A stretch of DNA of 6,359 nt from contig JAGVWD010000025.1 of assembly GCA_018304445.1 (NCBI GenBank), forward strand, positions 1-6,359. The letters are read 5' to 3'. Positions 1-4,771 of this stretch are shown piece after piece (within the stretch, counting starts at the first letter, position 1; each line of letters begins with the position of its first letter). A program made the position numbers and the translations under genes. The stretch comes from Candidatus Iainarchaeum sp. Lineage in GTDB: Archaea > Iainarchaeota > Iainarchaeia > Iainarchaeales > JAXPJC01. The notes beneath the pieces were generated by a model. That model ran no database searches and was not told the DNA's origin. It saw only the letters and a list, made by a program, of their open reading frames with translations.

Positions 1-482
1 TCCAGGCTTTTGTTGTTTCTTCCGAGCCGCACTTCTTCGCCAAAATCGCAGGCATATTTGTAATAGGATTGGGGCTGCTGAACATAGTGGATTTCTTCAA
101 AAAGGGAAAACTGATAAATCTCGGGCTTCCGAAAGCGAGCCTGCAGACGATTAAGGATTTGATACACAAGGCAAGCGTGCCTTCAGCATTTGTTCTCGGA
201 GTGATTGTCGGGATCTGCTCATTCGGATGCACCGCGGGAATTTACATTTCAATCCTTGGATTGCTGGTAACGCGCGCGACTTATATGGAAGGCTTGTTCT
301 ACCTGTTTGTTTACAACCTGCTTTTCATCCTGCCATTGATTTTCATATTGTTCATAACGAGCAGCAGGAAGGTTGTTGAGAGGATAGAAACATGGGAGCA
401 GCACGAGAAGAATTACATAAAATTGATTGCAGGGCTTTCAATGATAATTCTGGGGGCAGTGCTCCTGATGCTGGTTTATTAG
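1..482 (+). CDS. CcdA/DsbD-family transmembrane thiol-disulfide carrier, 5' truncated
   Basis: The reading frame is open from the left edge (first full codon at base 3) to the TAG at 480-482, so only the C-terminal ~159 residues are present; CcdA proteins usually have about 220-240. The visible part contains a hydrophobic helix (IAGIFVIGLGLLNIVDFF), a basic/amphipathic loop, a helix with ICSFGCTAGIYISILGLL, and two more hydrophobic segments ending in LIAGLSMIILGAVLLMLVY. The cysteine at 228-230 sits where CcdA/DsbD proteins have the second redox-active Cys (usual form PCTGG); the partner Cys lies upstream of the window. The family carries electrons from cytoplasmic thioredoxin across the membrane to extracytoplasmic thiols. 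Oddities: Gly replaces the usual Pro before the Cys, and an extra Cys lies four residues earlier (216-218). A TTG at 69 could be called as a start but would split a helix, so I treat the gene as cut by the window. The next gene follows after 13 bases. Confidence 0.8.
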   Translation, partial: QAFVVSSEPHFFAKIAGIFVIGLGLLNIVDFFKKGKLINLGLPKASLQTIKDLIHKASVPSAFVLGVIVGICSFGCTAGIYISILGLLVTRATYMEGLFYLFVYNLLFILPLIFILFITSSRKVVERIETWEQHEKNYIKLIAGLSMIILGAVLLMLVY

Positions 483-495
483 GAGAGGCATAAAA

Positions 496-1113
496 ATGAA
501 ATTTGCAATAATTCTGGCCGCATTTGCCCTGATTGCCCTGCTGCTTGTCAGCGGCTGCGTGAATTCAGATGATTCAAATGGCGGCTCAAAAACAGGGAAT
601 GCTGCATTGGCGGATTCAAATGCAGAAATTGACGGAAATGCAAATGCCGACGCGAACGCTGCAAAAGCAGGGGATTTAAACAGCCTCGCCGCGCAGTACA
701 TCATAAAATTAAAGTCCGAAATAATCCCCGCTGAGGGGAGCGATGCGAATTTTGGATTTAAATTTGACATCAACACTTTCAATGCGCTTGTGAAATACCG
801 CTATAACATAAATCTGGATGCGGATGGGCAAAAAATACTTGAGGACGCGCTCAATATTGTGAGCCCGTGCTGCGGGGCAATTGTGCATAAATGCGACTGC
901 GGGCACGATGCTGCACTTAAGGGAATGGCAAAAATTATGATAAAAAATTATGGCATCACTGATGCGAATGTTGTTAGGGAAAAGGCGCTTGAATGGCAGC
1001 ATTATTTCTTCCCGCGCTACTTTATGGAAAAGGCGCTGAAGGAGAAAATTGCTTCAGGGGAAATTGACAAAAGCGTGCTTGATGAACTGCCAAACCAGAT
1101 GGGGAAATGCTGA
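496..1113 (+). CDS. Cysteine-rich lipoprotein, possible metal-binding, family uncertain
   Basis: This 205-residue protein starts at ATG 496, with AGGAGAGG at 481-488 as a strong ribosome binding site overlapping the previous stop. Residues 1-21 form a signal peptide with lipobox LVSGC, so the mature protein should be anchored by a lipidated Cys21 outside the cytoplasmic membrane. Residues 22-62 are a low-complexity Asp/Asn/Ala/Gly linker. The folded part (about 63-205) is mainly predicted helix and carries PCCG at 124-127, HKCDCGH at 131-137 and a C-terminal Cys205, followed in the middle by a Trp-aromatic stretch (EWQHYFFPRYF, 166-176). The CC / CxCGH cluster looks like a soft-metal or redox site facing outwards. 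It is reminiscent of other extracytoplasmic Cys-motif lipoproteins such as the PCYCGC type, but I cannot assign it to a named family. Its position after CcdA suggests its cysteines may be kept reduced by that carrier (inference). Confidence 0.9.
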   Translation: MKFAIILAAFALIALLLVSGCVNSDDSNGGSKTGNAALADSNAEIDGNANADANAAKAGDLNSLAAQYIIKLKSEIIPAEGSDANFGFKFDINTFNALVKYRYNINLDADGQKILEDALNIVSPCCGAIVHKCDCGHDAALKGMAKIMIKNYGITDANVVREKALEWQHYFFPRYFMEKALKEKIASGEIDKSVLDELPNQMGKC

Positions 1114-1307
1114 ATATGAATCATAAAATACTTATGCTGCTGTGCTGCCTGGTCCCAATTGCAATAATTGCTGCGCTTTTTGTATTTGGCTTTGGCCAGA
1201 GTTATTTGTGGTTTGCTGTTTTGCTGCTTTGCCCGATAATGCATCTTTTCATGACGCAGGATATGCACGGCAAAAACAACAAAGAAAAGAAAGAAAAATG
1301 CCATTAG
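1107..1307 (+). CDS. Small DUF2933-like membrane protein
   Basis: The protein has 66 residues from ATG 1107, or 63 if the in-frame ATG at 1116 is used (MNHKILMLLCC). The GGGG at 1101-1104 is too close for the first and about 11 bases from the second, so 1116 is quite possible. Either start overlaps or abuts the lipoprotein stop (TGA 1111-1113), implying translational coupling. It has two hydrophobic segments (about residues 8-28 and 32-49), a Cys pair at 13-14 inside the first helix, and the block CPIMHLFM at 42-49 followed by His and Lys residues, ending in KCH. A CPxMHLFM block after a short hydrophobic helix is characteristic of the DUF2933 small membrane proteins, often found beside copper and heavy-metal resistance genes. 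The function of that family is not known to me. The Cys, Met and His residues are compatible with transient metal binding. Confidence 0.75.
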   Translation: MLNMNHKILMLLCCLVPIAIIAALFVFGFGQSYLWFAVLLLCPIMHLFMTQDMHGKNNKEKKEKCH

Positions 1308-1310
1308 GGA
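1306..1310 (+). promoter_or_regulatory. Ribosome binding site selecting the 1319 start
   Basis: AGGGA lies 8 bases before ATG 1319 and inside the end of the preceding gene. The alternative upstream ATG at 1298 has only an A-rich leader without a clear Shine-Dalgarno element, so this site favours the shorter protein. Confidence 0.5.
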
Positions 1311-1318
1311 AAGATAAA

Positions 1319-1558
1319 ATGGATTACGGGAAATTTTTTCTCATTGTTGTGCTTGTTGCGCTGATAATTGCGCTTGCATCCGGGATGTGGGCCGTGCTCA
1401 ATCCTGCAAATAATCAGGATGACTACCAGAAGGCATTAAGCGCGGAAAACCCGGAAGATATATGCATTGCGCCTTCGGGATATACGCAGGAGCAGTGGGA
1501 AGAGCACATGGGCCATCATCCTGACAGATATGCGCAATGCCCGGATTCAGGGAGCTGA
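1319..1558 (+). CDS. Single-pass membrane protein with His/Met-rich metal-binding-like tail
   Basis: The protein has 79 residues from ATG 1319; a 7-residue-longer form from ATG 1298 is possible but lacks a good ribosome binding site. Residues 5-27 form one strongly hydrophobic helix near the N terminus (signal anchor), leaving a soluble tail of about 50 residues, probably extracytoplasmic. The tail has a Cys at 49, a GYTQEQWEEHMGHHPDRY block at 54-71 and a Cys at 74. The HMGHH cluster flanked by two cysteines looks like a copper or other soft-metal site or a redox-switchable one. I do not recognise a named family with confidence. It lies 11 bases after the DUF2933-like gene and 2 bases before the CCG-domain gene, so it is part of the same operon. 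Reading the frame further upstream (from 1142) gives Cys-rich sequence that is only the shadow of the preceding gene. Confidence 0.75.
   Translation: MDYGKFFLIVVLVALIIALASGMWAVLNPANNQDDYQKALSAENPEDICIAPSGYTQEQWEEHMGHHPDRYAQCPDSGS
1551..1554 (+). promoter_or_regulatory. Ribosome binding site selecting the 1561 start
   Basis: GGAG is placed 6 bases before ATG 1561, within the last codons of the upstream gene. The alternative in-frame ATG at 1537 has no comparable element and would add residues with no place in the CCG fold. Confidence 0.6.
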
Positions 1559-1560
1559 AG

Positions 1561-2244
1561 ATGCTTGGAAAGCTGTTTGACAAGATATCCGGGGGCAATA
1601 TCCTTTACTATCCCGGGTGCCTGACTCATTTTGCGCTTCCGGAAATTGAGGAAAACTACATCAGAATCCTGAAGCGCATCGGGATAGACGCGATTGTGCT
1701 CCCGGAATTCAACTGCTGCGGAAGTCCGGTAAAACATGCAGGCTATAAGGAAGATTTTGAAAATTTGAAAAATAAGAATGCCGAGCTCTTCAGGAAATAC
1801 GGCATCAAAAAAATAATAACAAACTGCCCCGCATGCTTTTTAACGCTTAAGAATTCCGGATTCAATGCTGAGCACATTGCGCAAACGCTTTATGGGAGAA
1901 TGAATAAATTGGAGCAGGGAAGCGGAAAGGGGCCTATTGCTTACCATGACCCCTGCCATCTTGGGCGGCACAGCAAAATTTATGAGGAGCCGCGCGGCAT
2001 TCTGAAGCGCATAGGCTATGAGGTTGCTGAACTTCCAAACAGCAGGGAAAATTCATTGTGCTGCGGCGCGGGCGCGGGCATGAAGGCAAACCATCCTGAA
2101 ATTGCGAACAAAGCGGCAAAAAACTGCCTGCAGGGCTGCGCAGCAGAAAAGCTTGTTAGCACATGCCCCCTGTGCTATATGCATTTCAGGGAAAATGCGC
2201 CAAAGGGAATGGAAGTGCTTGAATTCAGCGAGGTCTTGGTATGA
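1561..2244 (+). CDS. Double CCG-domain iron-sulfur protein (HdrB / GlcF C-terminal type)
   Basis: The 227-residue protein contains two complete cysteine-rich CCG domains. Domain 1 has C20, NCCG (Cys 52-53) and CPAC (Cys 89, 92), giving spacings C-x31-CC-x35-CxxC that match the CCG consensus. Domain 2 has PCHLGRH (C132), LCCGAG (Cys 167-168) and CPLC (Cys 202, 205). CCG domains in heterodisulfide reductase HdrB/HdrD bind non-cubane [4Fe-4S] clusters; the same fold forms the C-terminal half of GlcF, GlpC, LutA-type and archaeal D-lactate dehydrogenase partner proteins. No membrane helix is seen, so it should be cytoplasmic and peripheral. The start at 1561 is preferred over 1537. Its stop overlaps the next start by ATGA. 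With the downstream FAD protein and ferredoxin it probably forms a membrane-associated hydroxyacid dehydrogenase or thiol-disulfide redox complex. Substrate is not readable from sequence; assignment to the fold is very sure, exact role is not. Confidence 0.92.
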   Translation: MLGKLFDKISGGNILYYPGCLTHFALPEIEENYIRILKRIGIDAIVLPEFNCCGSPVKHAGYKEDFENLKNKNAELFRKYGIKKIITNCPACFLTLKNSGFNAEHIAQTLYGRMNKLEQGSGKGPIAYHDPCHLGRHSKIYEEPRGILKRIGYEVAELPNSRENSLCCGAGAGMKANHPEIANKAAKNCLQGCAAEKLVSTCPLCYMHFRENAPKGMEVLEFSEVLV

Positions 2245-3413
2245 ATCCGGAAATAATGCAGGAAATGCACAGGGCATTTGGGAAGAAATTCTCCGCCGAA
2301 AAGGAAGCCCTGCTTGCCTACAACAGCGATGCCTCGCAGGTGCGCGGAACTGCGCTTGCTGTCGTCTGGCCTGAAAGCAGGGGGGATGTGCAGGGGATTG
2401 TGGAATTCGCATTGAAGCATAAAATTGACATTGTTGCGCGCGGCGCCGGAACAGGGCTTGCGGGCGCAGCAGTTCCGCAGAACTCAATTGTTGTTGATTT
2501 GAGCAGAATGAATAAGATAATTGAAATTAATAAAAGGGAAAAATATGCAATTGTTGAGCCGGGAATTGTTGCTGCACAGCTGAACCTTGCACTGCAGAAA
2601 TACAATTTATGCCTGCCTGTGGAGCCAGCCTCGCATAGCGTATGCAGCATTGCGGGCATGATTGCAACAAATGCCTCGGGATTGAGGGCAATGCGCTTCG
2701 GCAGGATGGAAGAATGGGTTATGGAAGCGCAGATAGTTGATGGTTCTGGGAAAATGCGCAAAACAAATGCTGAAGAAATCTGCGGCACTGAAGGAACTGT
2801 TGGGATAATTGTCGGGGCAAAACTCAGGCTGCATGAGGCAGTAATTGAGAAATCTGCCGATCTTGAGAAGTTTGATAGTTTGCATAAAATGCTTGAGCGG
2901 GCTGATGCACTGAAAAAAAATGCAAGCATCCTTTCATTGGAAGTTATGAATCCGATTGCTGCAAAAACAATGGGGCTTGATTCATGCTACTATCTGCTTG
3001 CGGAATATGACAATGAAAGCGGGGCATTGAAAAGCGGGGAAATGAAAAAGGCAAAATCATTGCGAATCGGGCTTTGGCCCAAGCTAGCAAGCGCTGGCTT
3101 TTCGGTAATTGAAGATCCGCAAGTGGCAGAAGAAAAAATAACTGGATTTGCCGAGTTCATAAATGCAAGCGGATTGCCCTTTTTTGCGCATATTGCCGAT
3201 GGCACATTCCATGTGCTGCTGAAGCCTGAACAGAAAGGCACCCTGGAAGCGCTTTATGGGAAAGTCAGGGCGCTTAATGGGAATGTGAGCGGGGAGCACG
3301 GGATTGGCATAACAAAAAGGGAATTTGCCGATGCCAGAATAAAAAATAGAATTAAAAGGCTCAAGGAAAAATTAGACCCGAAAGGAATATTCAACCGGGG
3401 GAAAATAATATGA
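2241..3413 (+). CDS. FAD-linked 2-hydroxyacid dehydrogenase, GlcD/Dld type
   Basis: This 390-residue flavoprotein overlaps the upstream stop by 4 bases, with GAGGT at 2230-2234 as ribosome binding site. The N-terminal PCMH-type FAD domain (about 35-200) shows ARGAGTGLAGAAVP (66-79), VEPG (105-108), AGMIATNASGLRAMRFG (138-154) and CGTEGTVGI (181-189, usually GSEGTLGI). The C-terminal substrate domain shows HIADGTFH (317-324), SGEHGIG (350-356) and LDPKGIFNRGKI (378-389). In D-2-hydroxyglutarate dehydrogenase the two His of the first motif and the Glu of GEHG bind zinc beside the substrate carboxylate; here H317, H324, E352 and H353 are all kept, so the active site looks intact. The family oxidises D-lactate, glycolate or similar hydroxyacids, passing electrons to an Fe-S/CCG partner. 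At 390 residues it is shorter than GlcD or Dld (roughly 440-500), the loss lying in the cap region about 205-310. The exact substrate is unknown. Confidence 0.9.
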   Translation: MNPEIMQEMHRAFGKKFSAEKEALLAYNSDASQVRGTALAVVWPESRGDVQGIVEFALKHKIDIVARGAGTGLAGAAVPQNSIVVDLSRMNKIIEINKREKYAIVEPGIVAAQLNLALQKYNLCLPVEPASHSVCSIAGMIATNASGLRAMRFGRMEEWVMEAQIVDGSGKMRKTNAEEICGTEGTVGIIVGAKLRLHEAVIEKSADLEKFDSLHKMLERADALKKNASILSLEVMNPIAAKTMGLDSCYYLLAEYDNESGALKSGEMKKAKSLRIGLWPKLASAGFSVIEDPQVAEEKITGFAEFINASGLPFFAHIADGTFHVLLKPEQKGTLEALYGKVRALNGNVSGEHGIGITKREFADARIKNRIKRLKEKLDPKGIFNRGKII

Positions 3414-3781
3414 AGGCTGCAGCAAAGGAAGGTATCGGAAACGCAGTTTCTGATTATGAGAAGTGCAGCGAGTGCGGATTGTGCAAGGCAAACTGCCCTG
3501 TTTACAAGGCGCTGCTTGATGAGAGCGTAAGCGCACGCGGAAAGGCGAAACTGATGAAAGGAAGAATTTTAAGCGGGATATTCTTTGTTTGCACGCTCTG
3601 CAAGGCCTGCAAGCAGCTTTGCCCTGCAAATCTGGACCTTGATTTTGAAGGCGAAAGGGAAAGGCTTATTGCAGATGGGAAGGAAACTGATTCAAACAAG
3701 AGGATGATTGGGAACATAAGGAAATACGGAAATCCCTTCGGGAAAGCGGGGGAAAGGCCGAAGGAATTGCACTGCTGCTGA
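3410..3781 (+). CDS. Two-[4Fe-4S] ferredoxin subunit (HdrC / GlcF N-terminal type)
   Basis: The 123-residue protein overlaps the FAD gene stop by ATGA, with GGGGGA (3397-3402) as ribosome binding site. It has two classic CxxCxxCxxxCP motifs, Cys 19/22/25/29 (CSECGLCKANCP) and Cys 61/64/67/71 (CTLCKACKQLCP), separated by the helical ARGKAKLMKGRI segment typical of succinate-dehydrogenase-like and HdrC/GlpC/GlcF ferredoxin domains. Near its end is RKYGNPFG (104-111), a motif that in fused HdrD/GlcF-type proteins marks the linker between the ferredoxin half and the CCG half. The chain stops just after it, so this gene and the CCG gene at 1561-2244 look like the two halves of one HdrD/GlcF-like protein. 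It likely wires electrons from the flavin to the CCG clusters. The C terminus ends in HCC, an extra Cys pair not needed for the clusters. Confidence 0.92.
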   Translation: MKAAAKEGIGNAVSDYEKCSECGLCKANCPVYKALLDESVSARGKAKLMKGRILSGIFFVCTLCKACKQLCPANLDLDFEGERERLIADGKETDSNKRMIGNIRKYGNPFGKAGERPKELHCC

Positions 3782-3789
3782 GGGAAAAA

Positions 3790-4272
3790 ATGGATGCAAA
3801 AATAAAATATTCCGGAATATTTGCTGTTTCCGCAATTGGCATTTATCTTCTCTTCGGAATTTTCACAGGGCTGATTGAAAATCCCTTTTTCAGGGTTGGC
3901 GGGATGATTGAAAAAACAATCTGGGATTATGCGTTTCTTTCCGCATTTTCTGCGCTTTTCGGGATTGTGGTTTCCCTGATTGTTTACAATAGTGAAATAA
4001 AAAAATCAGGGAAAACAGCGGGCGCATCAGCAATCTGCGGCTCTGCCGCTGGCTTCCTTGCAATAACATGCCCCTTCTGCAATCTTCTCATATTTTCGCT
4101 GCTGGGAATTTCCGGGAGCTTTGCAGTCTTTGCGCCCTACAGGCTTGAGCTGAGAATAATAAGCATCGCGCTCATGCTTGTTGCAGTTTATTTCTCATTT
4201 TCATCAATCAGAAATGTTAAAAAGAGGGAAATGCTAAATAAAAGGGGGTGCGGAAATGAAAGGCATTTATGA
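3790..4272 (+). CDS. MerT-like four-helix membrane protein with CPFC motif
   Basis: The protein has 160 residues; AGGG at 3781-3784 lies 5 bases before the start and overlaps the previous stop. Four hydrophobic segments are visible at about 8-28, 46-66, 78-106 and 120-140. Helix 3 carries AITCPFC (Cys 94 and 97) after an earlier Cys83, then SLLGISGSFAVFAPYR and helix 4. This arrangement (vicinal or near-vicinal Cys in a helix, a Gly-rich turn, an aromatic/EPYR-like turn, then a final helix) parallels the MerT mercuric transporter, where the helical Cys pair is CC followed by LP and the turn reads LEPYR. I infer a MerT-like metal transporter or thiol-metal relay; it is not close enough to call merT, and substrate could be Hg, Cu or another soft metal. 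The C-terminal tail is basic with one Cys (RGCGNERHL) and overlaps the next gene by 17 bases. Alternative: an uncharacterised thiol-redox membrane protein. Confidence 0.85.
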   Translation: MDAKIKYSGIFAVSAIGIYLLFGIFTGLIENPFFRVGGMIEKTIWDYAFLSAFSALFGIVVSLIVYNSEIKKSGKTAGASAICGSAAGFLAITCPFCNLLIFSLLGISGSFAVFAPYRLELRIISIALMLVAVYFSFSSIRNVKKREMLNKRGCGNERHL

Positions 4273-4534
4273 CATAAAAAATGCTGCAATTGCAGGCGGC
4301 ATAATAGTCACAGTGTTGTACGTAATTTGTGCTGCGGCATTTGCAATTGCGCCAGAGCAGGCACTTAAACTCGCAAGGATATGGATGCATGGCGTTGCAT
4401 TGCTTCCTGTGGAAGCAATCAGAATCACCGCCTTGCAATTTGTTGCTGGCTTGATTGCAAGTTTTATTGCCGGCGCGGTAATCGGCATAGTATTCGCTGC
4501 GGTTTGCAAGTATGTATGCTGCAAGGAGAAGTAA
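4256..4534 (+). CDS. Small two-helix membrane protein, DUF5676-like
   Basis: The 92-residue protein starts at ATG 4256 inside the 3' end of the MerT-like gene, with GGGGGTG (4244-4250) as ribosome binding site. It has two hydrophobic segments (about 11-32 and 60-84) joined by a loop containing LARIWMHGVALLPVEAIRI. The second helix has small-residue packing (AGLIASFIAGAVIGIVF). Size, two-helix layout and the ALKLARIW...G loop resemble the DUF5676 small membrane proteins commonly seen near copper-efflux and DUF2933 genes; this match is from memory of the pattern and is moderate. The C terminus is cytoplasmic-looking with three cysteines (Cys 84, 88, 89: CKYVCCKEK), which could receive or bind a metal ion. 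The next gene begins on the base after its stop codon. Function is unknown; a role as accessory subunit to the transporter genes is an inference. Confidence 0.8.
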   Translation: MKGIYDIKNAAIAGGIIVTVLYVICAAAFAIAPEQALKLARIWMHGVALLPVEAIRITALQFVAGLIASFIAGAVIGIVFAAVCKYVCCKEK

Positions 4535-4720
4535 ATGGCAGAAATTGCAAACCTCAAGTGCCCCTATTGCGGGGAAGTGCAGGGCATCGAAATTCCAAAA
4601 GGAAAATGCCTTGCATTCCACATTTGCAGTAAATGCGGCAGGCTCATAAAAGCGCCGAAGGGCTCCTGCTGCGTTATTTGCGCATATTCAGACAAGAAAT
4701 GTGAAGTAAGTGTAAGGTAG
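4535..4720 (+). CDS. GDCCVxC-type small zinc-binding protein
   Basis: The 61-residue protein starts directly after the previous stop, with AAGGAG (4523-4528) as an optimal ribosome binding site. It has eight cysteines: CPYC (9, 12), Cys25, CSKC (31, 34), SCCVIC (45, 46, 49) and Cys56. The layout CPxC ... C ... CxxCG..LKPKPGDCCVxCSYxD..C is that of the GDCCVxC putative zinc-binding protein family, here with GSCCVIC in place of GDCCVxC and AYSDKKC at the end. CPYC with CSKCG forms a zinc-ribbon-like knuckle; the CCxxC cluster may bind a second metal. The family is frequently found beside mercury or copper resistance genes, but its biochemical role is not established. No membrane segment or signal peptide is visible, so it should be cytoplasmic; it could act as a metal buffer or chaperone for the P-type ATPase encoded just downstream (inference). 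Confidence 0.85.
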   Translation: MAEIANLKCPYCGEVQGIEIPKGKCLAFHICSKCGRLIKAPKGSCCVICAYSDKKCEVSVR

Positions 4721-4732
4721 AGGGTTGGTCTT

Positions 4733-4771
4733 ATGGGAGAGAAAAAGAAAAAGCAAGGATGCTGCGGATAA
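4733..4771 (+). CDS. Possible 12-residue leader peptide MGEKKKKQGCCG upstream of copA
   Basis: An ATG at 4733 with AGGG (4721-4724) 8 bases upstream opens a 12-codon frame, MGEKKKKQGCCG, ending in TAA at 4769-4771. The ATPase start codon follows on the very next base and in the same frame, with no good Shine-Dalgarno of its own (nearest AAGGA ends 12 bases away). The peptide is four lysines followed by a vicinal Cys pair and Gly. Three readings are possible: a translated leader whose Cys pair senses metal and couples to ATPase translation; a metal-binding N-terminal tail separated from the ATPase by one stop codon; or chance. It would be missed by ordinary gene callers because of length. Coding is not proven. 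Confidence 0.4.
   Translation: MGEKKKKQGCCG

Noticed and set aside
69..482. Complete short CDS starting at TTG 69
   Set aside because: The frame is open back to the window edge and the start would cut through a hydrophobic helix of the CcdA fold, so the gene is truncated by the window.
1142..1318. Cys-rich N-terminal extension of the single-pass membrane protein
   Set aside because: This part is the second reading frame of the DUF2933-like gene; the membrane anchor and ribosome binding site place the real start at 1319 (or at most 1298).
2318..2929. 203-residue open frame on the - strand
   Set aside because: It lies wholly opposite the well-supported FAD dehydrogenase; its Ser/Ala/Pro-rich, low-complexity translation has no recognisable motif and no ribosome binding context.
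4721..4771. Possible promoter or terminator in the largest gap before the ATPase
   Set aside because: No TATA-like box, hairpin or T-run is visible; the stretch is better explained by the short peptide frame or a plain leader.
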